Notes: generated by a model from the letters alone, not told the origin. A DNA stretch of 64,000 bases from Cliona cf. orientalis (GCA_963930775.1 OZ005692.1:1474135-1538134), one strand, 5' to 3'; counted from the stretch's first letter, positions 1 to 11,427 are shown. Program-made: numbers and translations.

Positions 1-687
1 CAGTATGGAATGCAATTTCTTCAAGATATGGAAGTGATCCTTCATGAATGACTGTAATAGGGCAACTCATGTAAAAAAATTTTTTTTTATTCTCAAATTA
101 AATACCGGCATAGATACTTTTAGTCTCATGAGAATTCTGCTGCTTCACTGAAATGTAGTGAGTAAAAGAATACTATATCAAGTAACTCATCTCTAGGCCC
201 TATTGAAATAAGGTACATGTAGCTGTCACATATCCTTGATTCATAGTAGTATGTGTTTATTCTTATTAAAGTTAAGGACAGTAAATTAGAGTCTATAGTC
301 CGGCGTTGTAGACCATTGACCATCTACATGGTACGTCCACGATGTCCGACTAGACTCTAATGTCCATTACCTACTAGGCGAAATTACGTGAGCAATGTTA
401 TAATAAACATGCACTGTAGCTATGTGAGCTAGAGAACATTGTCATGTTACATGTATTTATAGCTAATATTGCAATGATCATGGTAGTAATTGTAAAGATG
501 CCAACTATAATCCCCATGCAGCACGAGGGAGTTAGATACCCACCCGGCCAAAATGCTATGCATGTCCTCTTTGGACATCAGTGTCCACGTATAAAATTAC
601 TAGCCAATACCAACGAAGAGTATGTAGGAGTGAAACCACTTCTACTATACTATTCAGAGCGGTTCAGCCCCACCCACTTTTCGTCAC
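1..687. other. Intergenic, no gene recognised
   Basis: AT-rich DNA upstream of the first GTPase. The only reading frames are short and match no family I know. The last hundred bases presumably hold the GTPase promoter, but no TATA box or initiator stands out. Confidence 0.5.
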
Positions 688-2445
688 ATGATCGCGCAAG
701 CACTATTATCCCACAAGATGTCTTCTTGGTTGGCATCATGGCTGTGGACGCCGAAATCGGCGCGTATTCTTGTCCTTGGGCGAGTAAATTCGGGAAAATC
801 GGCACTCGTCAACGCCATGCTCGGGGATCGAAAAGCCACGGAGGGAGAAGCGCTGTTCGAGTGCCCAATAACCACCAAAGTCCAAAGTCACGAGTTCACA
901 TTGCGAGGAGTGCCAGCCACAGTATTCGACACGCCCGGATTGCGCGGTGCAGAGAAAGAAACAACTCCTTCCAACTCCAACATCAAGGAGATACTGAAAG
1001 CCAGCGGAGAGGTAGATTTGGTGGTCTTTTGTTGTCGACTTGATCAGTCCATTGCTGGGATCGATATCGATTATGAAATCATTCTGCAACTAAAAGCGAA
1101 CTTGAGCTCCTCTGTTTGGAACAATGTCGTATTTGCACTCACGTTTGCCAACAAGGTTAACAAAAGTGATGAATCAATCAGTAGATCTAGACGCATCTAC
1201 TCATTTGGCCAGAGGTTGTGTGAATGCGTTTTGATGTCCGGAGTTGACCAACAAATTGCTTCGGCTATTCCGTTCGTTCCAGTAGCTTATGGCAAGGATG
1301 ACGAAATAACGGGGCATGAGAATTGGTGTGAGAATTTTTGGGACGTTTGTATCCCTCGAATGAAAGATCAACCTAAAACAACCACTTTGAAGAGCACTAT
1401 TAGTGCTGTATCGCCTCCCATCCCTTCATACCTGAAGGAGTGGCTCTCGCACACGACTTCTGCAAACATCCTCATCACCGGTAAAACGGGGACGGGAAAG
1501 TCCTCTCTAATTAATGGAATTATCGGTAAAGTCGTAGCAAAGGAAGGAAACACACTCGAACGTGAAACTACGTCAGTTCAGCAGTTTCGAGTAGCATGCG
1601 AGGGAGGTGTGACCATAACTGTCTGGGATTCCCCAGGGCTGCAAGATGGTCTAGATAAGGAAGGTGATTATATCAAGGATATGCAAAGGAAGGGATTAGC
1701 CAGTGCTGACCTTGTCTTTTATTGCCAGAAGATGAACGAAACTCGAATGATGCTAGACGATAGCGAAGCAATTTGTAAGCTGACCAACGGGCTGGGTAAA
1801 TCGTTTTGGTCAAACACTGTGTTCGTTTTGACATTTGCAAACGACACTCGCCCTCCTCCCAACCAAAGCTATCGTTCACTGAGTGAAAAAGAAAAGATCA
1901 AGAAGAATCTCGAATTCTTTAACGGTCGACTTGAAGAGTGGAAAAAACATCTACAAAATGCTGTAATTGATGCTGGAGTCAAGTCTGACATAGCTGAGAA
2001 TATCCCAGTTGTAGCTGCCGGCTACGAGGCTGACCAAAGCCTTCCTGGATGCGATAACTGGCTAAGCAACATCTGGGTGACTAGCATCGAACGAATGAAG
2101 GAGAATTCCCAGCCTGCATTGGTGAGGGCAAACTTGCAACGACTAAAGAATCACGATCAAGCGAAGCCGGATGATTTCAAGAAGCCTCTACACGAGCAAC
2201 CAATAATCTACACACCTGTGGTCCGATATGGAACTGCTCCTTTAGTGATCACTGCTCTGGGTCTTATAGTCGGTGCCACAGTGGCTGGGCCTGTGGGGAT
2301 GGCTGCTGCTGGAGCAGCCGGAGCAGGAGCCGGGGGGTTAATCAACAGCGTCATCGCTTGGATAGATTGGTATCGTAAGCCAACAAACAAGCAGGACAAA
2401 GAGACTGCTAGCGAAAAGAGTGAAAAATCAACAGTATCATCCTAA
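688..2445 (+). CDS. AIG1/Toc34-like GTPase with two tandem G domains
   Basis: Single-exon, 585-residue GTP-binding protein. The first G domain has P-loop GRVNSGKS (about residues 31-38), switch-II DTPGL and a G4-like TFANK. The second has GKTGTGKS (about 265-272), DSPGL and TFAND. Near the C-terminus a Gly/Ala-rich hydrophobic stretch (about 515-555) followed by WYRK looks like a membrane anchor or hairpin. The TFAN form of G4 and the layout resemble the AIG1/GIMAP/Toc34 group of TRAFAC GTPases rather than Ras-like ones; such proteins usually act on membrane surfaces, sometimes in immune cells, but the role here is unknown. A second Met at 718 (MSSWLASW) could be the true start. The neighbour at 2621 is a one-domain paralogue, so this gene probably arose by internal domain duplication. 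Confidence 0.85.
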   Translation: MIAQALLSHKMSSWLASWLWTPKSARILVLGRVNSGKSALVNAMLGDRKATEGEALFECPITTKVQSHEFTLRGVPATVFDTPGLRGAEKETTPSNSNIKEILKASGEVDLVVFCCRLDQSIAGIDIDYEIILQLKANLSSSVWNNVVFALTFANKVNKSDESISRSRRIYSFGQRLCECVLMSGVDQQIASAIPFVPVAYGKDDEITGHENWCENFWDVCIPRMKDQPKTTTLKSTISAVSPPIPSYLKEWLSHTTSANILITGKTGTGKSSLINGIIGKVVAKEGNTLERETTSVQQFRVACEGGVTITVWDSPGLQDGLDKEGDYIKDMQRKGLASADLVFYCQKMNETRMMLDDSEAICKLTNGLGKSFWSNTVFVLTFANDTRPPPNQSYRSLSEKEKIKKNLEFFNGRLEEWKKHLQNAVIDAGVKSDIAENIPVVAAGYEADQSLPGCDNWLSNIWVTSIERMKENSQPALVRANLQRLKNHDQAKPDDFKKPLHEQPIIYTPVVRYGTAPLVITALGLIVGATVAGPVGMAAAGAAGAGAGGLINSVIAWIDWYRKPTNKQDKETASEKSEKSTVSS

Positions 2446-2620
2446 TTCCTATCATACCATAGTTATACAGTTAGTAACCAACATTGTCATCCTATACCCT
2501 AACTGTTATAGTTTTATTAATATTCGACTGCGCATGTTCAATCTTGCTCACGTGCGCGCCGCGTAAACAGTACAGTGGGTGTGGTCCTTTACTATAGTAT
2601 AGTAGCTGACCTAGCAAAAT

Positions 2621-3622
2621 ATGGCGTCTCCCAGTATGACTACCTCTCTCGAGACTCTGTCGCAGATCGAGGCTGAAACAGGCAAATCTTTTGAAGAGGC
2701 TGTGAAAGACTTGGCTCGTACTTCGAGCAGAAGGGTGATCAACATTTTGGCAACGGGGAAACATGCTGCCGGGAAATCTGCCTTGGTCAACGGTTTGATT
2801 GGAGAAGAAGTGGCGCCCGAAAACGACAGTTTAGATCCAGGGACCACGGAAACCCGCAAGTACTCCCGAAATATCGATGGAATATTCATCTACGTATGGG
2901 ATTCGCCGGGATTGGAGGCAAATACCGAGGATGAAACAGTGAACGTGGAAATGATCGCCAAAGAGGTCCCCGAAGCGGATATCTTGCTATTCTGCATCCG
3001 AATGGACGAATCTCGTCTACGCAAACAGGATTTGAACACTATCATTCACTTTACCAAAGCTTTCGGTGAAGAAGTCTGGCGCCACACAGTTTTTGCCATG
3101 ACGTTTGCCAACATGGTGGTTCCCGTCCGAAGCAAGGACGATCCCGTAGCCAAAAAGAAATTTTTTGACGATCGCCTCAAGCTGTGGACTGAGCAGCTTG
3201 AAAAAGCTCTCGTGGAGGCTGGTGTGACAGGAGAGATCGTAGAAAAAGTGAACATTGTACCGGTGGGCTACTACAACGATCCTTCTCTCCCCAACGGGCA
3301 AGACAACTGGCTGACAGTTTTTTGGCTCGTCTGTCTCCAAGCCATAAAGAAGCAAGCTCAACCTGCTCTCCTCAGAGTGAACCTAGGCAGACTCAAGTCC
3401 GTCCAAGACCTGGATCCAATTGAGAACTATGCCCTACCATTTTATCGTCAACCGATAGTTGTCGATACCCTACGCAAGGCGGCCGTACCTGGAGCGACAG
3501 GTTTGGTTGGAGGGCTTGTTGGACTCGCCGTTAGTGGGCCTATTGGGATGGCAGTGGGCGGAGCTGTTGGAGCTGTGGCTGGCTGCTTCTTTCAAGGCGT
3601 TGCTAGAAATGTGGCTACTTAG
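2621..3622 (+). CDS. AIG1/Toc34-like GTPase, single G domain
   Basis: Single-exon, 333-residue protein that starts MASPSMTTSLETL. One G domain is visible: P-loop GKHAAGKS near residue 49, switch-II DSPGLE and G4-like TFANMV. The 45 C-terminal residues are a Gly/Ala/Val-rich hydrophobic segment (VGGLVGLAVSGPIGMAVGG) like the end of the gene just upstream. It lies 175 bp downstream of that paralogue in the same orientation, with a CACGTG E-box at about 2550 in the gap. Family-level function is GTP-dependent switching or oligomerisation at a membrane; substrate and partner are unknown. Confidence in a GTPase is high, in the subfamily moderate. Confidence 0.85.
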   Translation: MASPSMTTSLETLSQIEAETGKSFEEAVKDLARTSSRRVINILATGKHAAGKSALVNGLIGEEVAPENDSLDPGTTETRKYSRNIDGIFIYVWDSPGLEANTEDETVNVEMIAKEVPEADILLFCIRMDESRLRKQDLNTIIHFTKAFGEEVWRHTVFAMTFANMVVPVRSKDDPVAKKKFFDDRLKLWTEQLEKALVEAGVTGEIVEKVNIVPVGYYNDPSLPNGQDNWLTVFWLVCLQAIKKQAQPALLRVNLGRLKSVQDLDPIENYALPFYRQPIVVDTLRKAAVPGATGLVGGLVGLAVSGPIGMAVGGAVGAVAGCFFQGVARNVAT

Positions 3623-4024
3623 TTACTTCAATTCACTAAGATACGATTGTGTTATGTACTATATATGTAGTTAGTCACTGTGAGCTCTATCAGTGGCAGC
3701 TGGCACTTTTGTCTCTTCCTGTATATACAAGTACCATGTACGTGTAGCCTTGTAACTGCTTTGTATCATTTACGTCACTTGTGACATTGTGATAGACTAT
3801 AGCTGCTCAAATAACTACGTACGTATGCATACATACGGTAGCATTGATTGTAGCTATCTGATCATGAGTGCTAGTACTCATTTCTGCAATAATAATTCAC
3901 CATGACAATCACGGTCACAAAGCCTAATTATTGAAAGGCTATTGTAGGCAGGCGATTGAGAAGAGAAGAGAAGCTTGGTCCTGGGATATTTCTCTTGCCT
4001 TCTGACGTTTCAGTGCACATAATT
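3623..4024. other. 3' flank of the GTPase pair, nothing recognised
   Basis: AT-rich DNA holding the presumed 3' UTR of the second GTPase. No gene, RNA or repeat is recognised before the dispersed repeat begins. Confidence 0.4.
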
Positions 4025-4760
4025 AATTATTTTGTGCATGCGCGCGTAACCGTTAAACCTCATTCGGGAAGGGTCGTCAATCCCGTGTGTGTGCGTGTGC
4101 GCACTGTCGAATGTCCGCAATGTATACTCGTGCATGCTCAGTCACGTACTTTTGGGGGTGGATCATGTGCTCAAAAATCATATATAGCTAATCTGCCACT
4201 ACAAGGTTAAGGTTCGAGTTTAATCGACCTACAATGTGCCATAGCTTTGAAATAATTTTGCCATTTTCACCATTGCATCCGAGCGAGGCAAATATTATAT
4301 AATATGACATTGTACATAATATATAACCATAAGTGCCAGGGAGGCCCAGGTTAAGGTTCAAGAACTAGTCACATGATAGCTGAACGATATCATTTAATAC
4401 ATGCATGCAACCAGCAATAATTTTGCCGTTTTCACCATTGCATCTGAGTAAGGCAAATATTATATAATATGACATTGTACATATATTAACCATAAGTGCC
4501 GGGGAGGCCCAGGTTAAGGTTCGAGAACTAGTCACATGATAGCTGAACAATATCATTTAATACATGCATGCAATCAGCTAATATTCACTGTCCACCATGG
4601 AGTGATGCCCATTCCATATCTCCTCAGACCAGCAGACAGTGGAACCCTAAATCTGTTAGGGCTGATGATCAGCTATTGGACTTATCTTTCTTTTCAATTC
4701 CCAAACACAATAATTTACTATATACGTATACTCAAATACACTTTCATCATTAGGGCTTCA
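4025..4760. repeat. Dispersed repeat, copy 1, with internal 165 bp tandem duplication
   Basis: About 700 bp that recurs, diverged, at 8055-8735. Shared landmarks in order are GGGAAGGGTCGTCAAT, the stretch around the CACGTACTTT site, AGGCCCAGGTTAAGGTTC and a TTAGGGCTGATGATCAG block. Inside this copy, 4251-4415 is duplicated in tandem at 4416-4580 with a 165 bp period; the second repeat copy has one unit only. No coding capacity is seen. It is probably a non-autonomous mobile element or part of a larger duplication. Confidence 0.75.
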
Positions 4761-4783
4761 TTGGGGGGGACAGGGGGGAGCTT

Positions 4784-4817
4784 CCCCCCCTCCCCCCCCC
4801 CCCCCCCCCCCCCCCCC
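4784..4817. repeat. Poly-C tract
   Basis: A homopolymer of about 26 C preceded by a shorter C run. Similar runs of about 19 G at 5288-5306 and 25 C at 8861-8885 lie nearby. Their lengths are likely unstable and may be misestimated in an assembly. Confidence 0.9.
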
Positions 4818-5394
4818 AAGAATTTGACTTCAATCAAAATTAATTAAGCATCAAAATATCACAATAAGTCACCAAATCAAACCACTAGCATTTGTTTTTG
4901 ATCAAAAACTACCCGAAAACATCTGGAGGAATTATCTCCTATAAATACGTCCCAAGAACTTGGCATGCTAAATACGCCCACTCATTTATCGCACTCAGTG
5001 GCGGGTGTAGAGGCTGGATAGTGGGGGAGCCTAGACCTGTTGGGAGTGTTAGGAGTAAGACTGCGCGCGCATGCGCGCGTGCGAATTTTAGCCACACCTA
5101 TTTTTATACAAATTTCGCTGCCAAAATTACTGCAAATAGACTAGTTAGTAGCTACATGTCAGTAAGATTTTTAGACATAAACTTCCAAAAATTAAACAAT
5201 AGATTTTTCTTTAAAGCTGCAAACGACGTGGATGCATGGCATCAAATCAAATCAAAAAGACCAGTACAGTGATGATCAGGATCATCTGGGGGGGGGGGGG
5301 GGGGGGCACAGGCCCCCCCTGGCCCCCTCCTGGGCCCGCCACTGATCGCCCTTCCACCCCAAATTTTTGTCGCTATAGATGAAACCCTGATCAT

Positions 5395-6060
5395 GTATGT
5401 AAAGGCTTGTTGCTAGGCAGCACTTCATACATGTTGAGTATTAGGCACTGTTGTCAAGCTAAGCTCAATGTGCTATGTAGCAGCTAAACCATTCAACAAC
5501 AGTCTTAAGCTTCTAAGTCAATAGAAACCTACAAAGTGTTAACATCCAATCACGGCACAAAGCATAATATTATCATGATACCTTTAATTCATTTTTGTAT
5601 ACCATATATATAGACCATAAAAAATTTTTCACCAACAATCTTTGCTATACCTTCTACAGGATTCAGAAACCCTATATATATACTTCCTTGGGTGTAAAAT
5701 TAATACGAATCAAGTTTGTAGTCTTATAACTATTATAATAATAATATAACTATAAATTATACATGTATAGTTGGCAGCAGGTAGCCTCGTCCCCAGGCCC
5801 TCGAGCTCACGCTTCTTGCATGCATGAACATTAAAAGCTGGGAGACCAAGAGAGGGCCTGGGTATGAGGCTACTCCTCAGACACATTCCTCTCACAACAG
5901 CTGTTGTTTAGTTACACACAGTAAATTGAGAGGAATGTGCCTGAGGAGTAGCCTCATACCCAGACCCTCTCTTGGTCTCCCATGGCAGCTTTTAATGTTC
6001 ATGCAAGAAGCAGGAAGGCCTGTGGACGAGGCTACCTGAAGAGTGAGGACGAGATCAATT
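5395..6060. repeat. Segmental-duplication flank with nested inverted repeats (copy 1)
   Basis: This region downstream of the first glycosyltransferase-like gene matches 11760-12850 downstream of its paralogue. Shared landmarks are the GCTTGTTGCTAGGCAGCA block, the TTCTAAGTCAA...GAAAC block and a GCCTCGT...CCCAGGCCCTC foldback. Within 5786-6040, arms carrying AGCCTCATACCCAG and its complement, plus GAACATTAAAAGCTG and its complement, form a large inverted repeat around 5890. It belongs to the foldback family with AG(T/C)CTCGT-like ends seen elsewhere here. Confidence 0.7.
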
Positions 6061-6275
6061 TGTACCATGTGGATGCTAATATGTAGCTAGCTACATACCA
6101 GTGGAAGATGTATTGCACTATAGGTATAGCTACTGATTATTGGACACCCTCTGACTCTGCAATGTCTAATTTTGACACATCATACTTCAGTGTATAATTA
6201 GGACATCCATAATTATAATAATATTATTAATAGACAATTAATTAACTAACTATATACAGGGGCTAGCTATATGGG

Positions 6276-7853
6276 CTAACACACTGGTTCTACTGTAAGT
6301 TCGTGTATGTTTTTGTTACCTGGTTTACAGATGTCTCCATAATGCAGTTCTTGGGCCTTCTCGAGGGCAGCTTTGGTATCGGTAACCCCCGCCTCCGACA
6401 TGTACTGCTCTTGGTGAGCGCTAATGAATGACTGGATGATGGTGTATTGATAACTTCCGTGACCGGCTGTCAGAAGAACTTTACCACTGTAAAGGACATT
6501 CATCTCAATAAGTGCGATCAGACCTCTGTTCGGTGGCAGGTTGAGTTTTTTAGGATCGACAAACGTTGGTTTCACAATCAATTTCTTGAGGTTGTGGTTG
6601 GCTAATTCTTTACAGAGTAGTGCGGGGCACTCTTTAGAACCGTATGGACTGTAGTCCCAATTCAGTACAGCGTTACCTTCGGATATGTTGAATTTTGTCA
6701 TGATACCCTTGATAACCGAATTTAATTGCTTCATACAACAGTCTAAATAATATGTCGCTGCTTTGATCATGCCCACTTCGTAGTATAGTTTCTCAAATCG
6801 TACATGTATTGAAAGGTAAGGTTGTCCGTGAAAATTTAATGAATCAATGTACGTTTTCGCCGCATTCTTCACGTAATCACTGTAAAGGGGGTCTCCCCAG
6901 GGTATGCGACAGACGTTAATGTAGTTCTCAATATCAGAGTCCACCAATGGGTGAGTAAAACGACCCTGCCATGAAGTAAAGATAATGCTGAACTCATTTT
7001 TTCCATTATCTGCTTGTTGTGCACCTACACGGTCAAATATGAAAGTTTTTAAGTCACGTAGCGATATTGTTACTCCTTCTTTTATACAGAACGCTTGTAC
7101 CACTTTAAATTTTGGTAACCGTCTTGGAAGCGGTGGTGAACCATCTGCTGATGGGTATGATATTTCAATTTGTTCCTCCTTTAATAACAGCTTCTCGACT
7201 CCAACGAACATACTGTGTTTCTGTGCGGCTGCAGAGCAGTCAATAAAAGCTTCATTTTGTTTGTTCACCTCTCTATCTACCATCGAACAGCTCTGGGAAG
7301 GGATCACTTGTCCAGCTTTATGAGAAGCAAAGTGTACTAAAACCAACTTTCGATATGAAGAGCGAAGATACTCAACCATGGGGACAAATAGCGGGGAAGG
7401 AACACCAGTTTCAGGGTCTGGCTCTCGCTTCATACACTCGCTGAGATATTTATTCTGTAAGGTCGAATTGTAAAGCCTATTGTAGGGTATAGAACCTTTT
7501 GGACCATGTGGGTGACTGCTGCGTAGCCCGTAGAGCGTGGATTTATCGCTGTAGACAAACGGTTCCACTCCTGTGAAGTTCCAGTCGTTGACCACGTTCA
7601 GAAACTGGTGGAAATGTATGCTAGACATTGTCAATTGCTCCGGAATTCTCAACGTAAACATGTAGTTCCTCCTCATGTCCATGGTCTGGTTCAAGTCCAT
7701 TTCTGACTGCCACGGTAATGGTGCTTGAGCCAAGAGTTGAACATGTACATCTGCCGCGTTTGGATTCGTCCACCTTCCAACTAGGTATAGGAATAGCTGA
7801 ATAACTAGCGCTCCGGCGAGACAGAGCGATATGAACTTCCTGGTGGATGGCAT
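6276..7853 (-). CDS. Type II membrane protein, O-fucosyltransferase-like glycosyltransferase (paralogue 1)
   Basis: Single-exon, 525-residue protein. The N-terminus MPSTRKF is followed by a hydrophobic segment (residues 8-26), giving the short cytosolic tail, signal-anchor and large lumenal domain typical of Golgi/ER glycosyltransferases. YLSIHVRFEK in the middle resembles the HxRxE motif of GDP-fucose protein O-fucosyltransferases, and the later GLIALIEMNVLYSGKVLLTA followed by GHGSYQY resembles their C-terminal donor-site block. Several N-glycosylation sequons and paired cysteines (LDCC, CPALLC) fit a lumenal enzyme. The O-fucosyltransferase call is an inference from motif resemblance; donor and acceptor are unknown. 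A close paralogue lies at 13038-14621. Confidence 0.6.
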   Translation of the reverse strand: MPSTRKFISLCLAGALVIQLFLYLVGRWTNPNAADVHVQLLAQAPLPWQSEMDLNQTMDMRRNYMFTLRIPEQLTMSSIHFHQFLNVVNDWNFTGVEPFVYSDKSTLYGLRSSHPHGPKGSIPYNRLYNSTLQNKYLSECMKREPDPETGVPSPLFVPMVEYLRSSYRKLVLVHFASHKAGQVIPSQSCSMVDREVNKQNEAFIDCSAAAQKHSMFVGVEKLLLKEEQIEISYPSADGSPPLPRRLPKFKVVQAFCIKEGVTISLRDLKTFIFDRVGAQQADNGKNEFSIIFTSWQGRFTHPLVDSDIENYINVCRIPWGDPLYSDYVKNAAKTYIDSLNFHGQPYLSIHVRFEKLYYEVGMIKAATYYLDCCMKQLNSVIKGIMTKFNISEGNAVLNWDYSPYGSKECPALLCKELANHNLKKLIVKPTFVDPKKLNLPPNRGLIALIEMNVLYSGKVLLTAGHGSYQYTIIQSFISAHQEQYMSEAGVTDTKAALEKAQELHYGDICKPGNKNIHELTVEPVC

Positions 7854-8054
7854 GCTTTAATATAATTCGCTCATCACTGCAGAGACATGTCGAGGTCAGC
7901 AATAATCCCCGGTAAGAATCCAATAATTGTCAGATTCACTCCAGCGGTTAACTGGCTAATTATAAGCTTCCTACTCGTGTTACTCCGGAAATTAGGGGTT
8001 AAAATGGTGTGGGGGTACCTGTACTACAATGCCCGTGTAATACACTGAGCTCGA
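7854..8054. other. Upstream flank of glycosyltransferase-like paralogue 1
   Basis: Contains a GTTACTC...GGAAATT...GGGGTTAAAAT block (about 7978-8005) that recurs upstream of paralogue 2 at about 14938. The duplication therefore carried promoter-proximal DNA along with the gene. Confidence 0.55.
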
Positions 8055-8735
8055 GGTGATTATTGCATGCGTGCGTAAACGCTAACCTCGTTCGGGAAGG
8101 GTCGTCAATCCCATATGTGTGCGTGCGCAAATGTCCGCGATGTATACGCGTGCATGCTCAGTCACGTACTTTGGGGGTGGATCATGTGCTCAAAATCATA
8201 GCTAATCTTCCACTACAAGGTTAAGGTTCGAGTTTAATTGACCTACAATATGCCATAGCTTTGAAATAATTTTACTGTTACACCATTGCATCCGGCCGAG
8301 GCAAATATTATAATATTGTGACATTCTACATAACCAGAAGTGCCGGGGAGGCCCAGGTTAAGGTTCAAGAACTAGTCACATGATGGTTGAATGATACCAT
8401 TACATGCAAACGGCTAGTGTTCACTGTCCACCATGGAGCGATGCCCTTTCCATTTCTGATATCCTTTCCTCGAGCCGCCAGACAGTGTGATGCATGATGT
8501 CCATTGTGTCTGTTTAATTTTTGTCATTAGTTCGGTACGTTAATTAACTGGGTGCATACTAGATTAGTTTTGTACTATTATGTATCCATTGCATATTTAC
8601 TGCATAAAGTATTATAGACAAAAACCCCTATTATAATCAGTTAGGGCTGATGATCAGTGGACTTCTCTTTCTTTTCAATTCCCAAAGTTAACACAATAAT
8701 ATTTACTACATATACAAATTCACTTTCATCATGTG
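8055..8735. repeat. Dispersed repeat, copy 2
   Basis: Second copy of the repeat at 4025-4760, in the same orientation, with the same order of landmarks but only one 165 bp unit. No coding capacity is evident. Confidence 0.75.
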
Positions 8736-10240
8736 ACCCAGCAATCAACTTACGATGATTATAATTTTTTTTGTATTCAATAACTCTATAATTATAGATG
8801 TGCAGTGTGCAAGAAGTTAACTTAACTGCCTTACAAACCTTTATATACAGCCTGTGGGAACCCCCCCCCCCCCCCCCCCCCCCCCATAGTTATAGATCTA
8901 GCTGTAGGGCACCTCTATAAAATGAGGATATCCCCCTTAATTAGGACATCGAGTATGCCATGGTCCCATCATTATAGAGTAGTATACAAAACTACCCCTG
9001 AAATTACAAAGGGTATCTAGAACAAGATGATTCCACTGACATGTATAATTGAACATGGTGGTTTGTAGCCCTATCTACAGGGCTACAGGGGATTCTTAAG
9101 CTCACAATGGTTTGAACTGACTGCCTTCCTGTACACAAAAACATACCAAATTACATACCACGGAATTATTGATCATGCACCTACGCCGATAATGCAATCA
9201 AAATAACATTATTATGATACTACTTTGCCCATGCCACAAAATTGTTGATAACGTAACCCTTAGACACTGGTTTGTAGTTCAATGATAGTATTATATACCA
9301 GAGTAAGGTTGGGGGGTCTTTCCCTCTCTAGTCTCACAAATTAGTTATTACATGTTTTTCAGTGTTCAATTACTGTAACAGCGAAACCATTGAATTTTTT
9401 TGTTCCAGACACCCTTTAGGACAGCTTAAACTATCCTAATTAAAGGAATACTTTATAGTCCTATGATAATATATTGCTACTGTATTTGCAGCAAAAATGT
9501 GGTAATGTTGGTCTATAAAGCCAACCAAATTAAATCTCCTATACTGAAATTTGTGAAGTACACAGGGGTCAGGGGGTGCTACGGTTGATAAATTTGATAT
9601 CGTTAACATTGTCAGTGCCATAAACTTTGACTTATAATAAATTGTGAATATTTTGTTGTAATAATTTTTTCGGACAGACTGCATGGCTTGCGCGATAATA
9701 TGTGCGCACTATTAACGATGTTATTGCGGTATAGGGTTGTTTGTCCGAAATATTTACTATTCATGACTTACGCTTCATGTTTGTAGAGACAAAACAACTT
9801 AGTTAATTGACGACCCTTTGTGTGTGTCTACATGCAAGTGAACACTGCATGTCGATAATTAATTTTATGCAATGGTTCTTCCATTGCACTAGTTCGCTGA
9901 TCATGCATGAACTGGAATGTATATTATATCAGTTATCAGGTGCATGGTTATGCATGCTAATTAATTTAACTGTAGTGTATTATTATGGTCATTTTAATGT
10001 GTTTGCATAATATTGTGTAATGTAGCTATAATAATAGTTGCAGGGACTGAAGCAGAGTTGAAAGTTACTATAGCAAAAACAAGTGGATCACACTAATCTA
10101 ATATCAGATACAGTTACATATTATGTACTACATGAATTTGATGAGACAAGTGGTATATGCCTGCATGTTCGTTATTCATAAACTGGCTTTGACATAGTGT
10201 AGTAGTATTATGAGAACTAGCTATGATATGGAGGCATAGT
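8736..10240. other. Intergenic, no gene recognised
   Basis: AT-rich DNA with a poly-C run at 8861-8885 and short unsupported reading frames. The sequence around 9640-9810 (CCGAAA, TTGACGACCC) resembles 32810-32900 weakly and is probably an old dispersed repeat. Confidence 0.4.
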
Positions 10241-10318
10241 AGCCTCGTCCCCAGGCCACTCCCATGTTTTCAATGTAATATTGAAAACGTGGGAGTGGCG
10301 TGCCCTGGGGACGAGGCT
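10241..10318. mobile_element. 78 bp perfect-type foldback element
   Basis: A near-perfect palindrome: AGCCTCGTCCCCAGG at the left end and its complement at the right, with arms meeting at an AATGTAATATT centre. The ends match the AG(T/C)CTCGTNCCCAG family seen at 26681, 30516, 39284 and 51013. Confidence 0.75.
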
Positions 10319-10842
10319 AGAGGCATAGTGTGTGCAACTGACTTATTCTTACTGTGGCAACACTTCTAGTAACTCAGGGTTGAACTATACCTCTGTGTGG
10401 TCAAACAAAGCCTTAAGAGCAGAGAGAAAATCAGGGGCGAGACTAACTGATGAGTCAGATCACCCTGCTATGGTTATAAATCTTTCCACCCTTGAAGTCA
10501 TCTTGTTGACCATTCAAAATCTGTTAAGACTTGAGTTTTATTCCTTGTCTCATTCTATCTTGGTTTTCATTTATTATACTGTTAAAGCATTGTGACGCAA
10601 CTATCATAATCAGTCATGGAAGGTAGTCGGTGTACATAACTATCAATGGATATACTCTTAACAGCGGACTATCCATCAACTTCAATTATAATTTGAATCC
10701 CTTCAATATTGGACACACCGCAAATTAATTTTATGTATATTGTATATACCTTTGAACCTGTGCAACAGTGAACGACCTCACATATATAGTGACCAGTTAC
10801 TTGTAGCCATGCCCCATCAAGAAATAGACCATATAGAGGGGT

Positions 10843-11283
10843 TAGTCTGGCGGGCCAGCCCCTTCGCAAGAGGGAGGAAGGGTCTGGTGTCATGCCTATA
10901 CGCGATTTGTACCGCTGCAGCCAGGAGTGCAGCCCAATCAGATCGCTCCACATCACCACTAATATTGTGTGGCTACTGGTATGCAGGCCAACCAATCAGA
11001 GGCCCACTCTTCTTGTTCAATAAACGGTTGGGGTTGTCCCTACCGCGCATTCTGACCAACCAGGTGCTAGATCTTCATGAGGCTGGCGATCATAACAATT
11101 TTATTAAAAACGAAGAGCAGGCATCTGATTGGTCAGCCCGAGTATTTAGATAGCTCCACAATATTGGTGGTGACGTGGCGAGATCTGATTGGGCTGCACT
11201 CCAGGTTGCAGCGGTACAAATCGCGTATAGGCATGACACCAGACCCTTCCTCCCTCTTGTGAAGGGGCTGGCCCGCCAGACTA
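10843..11283. mobile_element. 441 bp foldback MITE with 10 bp target-site duplication
   Basis: Terminal inverted repeats of about 105 bp start TAGTCTGGCGGGCCAGCCCC and are only slightly diverged. The direct repeat ATAGAGGGGT abuts both ends (10833-10842 and 11284-11293), a clear target-site duplication. A 9-10 bp duplication with long inverted repeats suggests a Mutator-like (MULE) origin. The middle has no transposase, so it is non-autonomous; the reading frames across it are artefacts. Confidence 0.85.
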
Positions 11284-11427
11284 ATAGAGGGGTTACAGAT
11301 AATCATGTTATGTATGTATATCATATTACAATAGTAGCTATAGTAACGAGTAACAATCTCACATGTACAGCATGTGGTTATCATCCCCAATTACATAGTG
11401 GTTAACCAATAACATGATATTGTACAT

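Noticed and set aside
444-1043. 199-codon frame overlapping the first GTPase
   Set aside because: It overlaps the strongly supported two-domain GTPase in another frame and shows no domain or typical composition.
10740-11153. 137-codon frame
   Set aside because: It lies inside the foldback MITE and translates one inverted arm.
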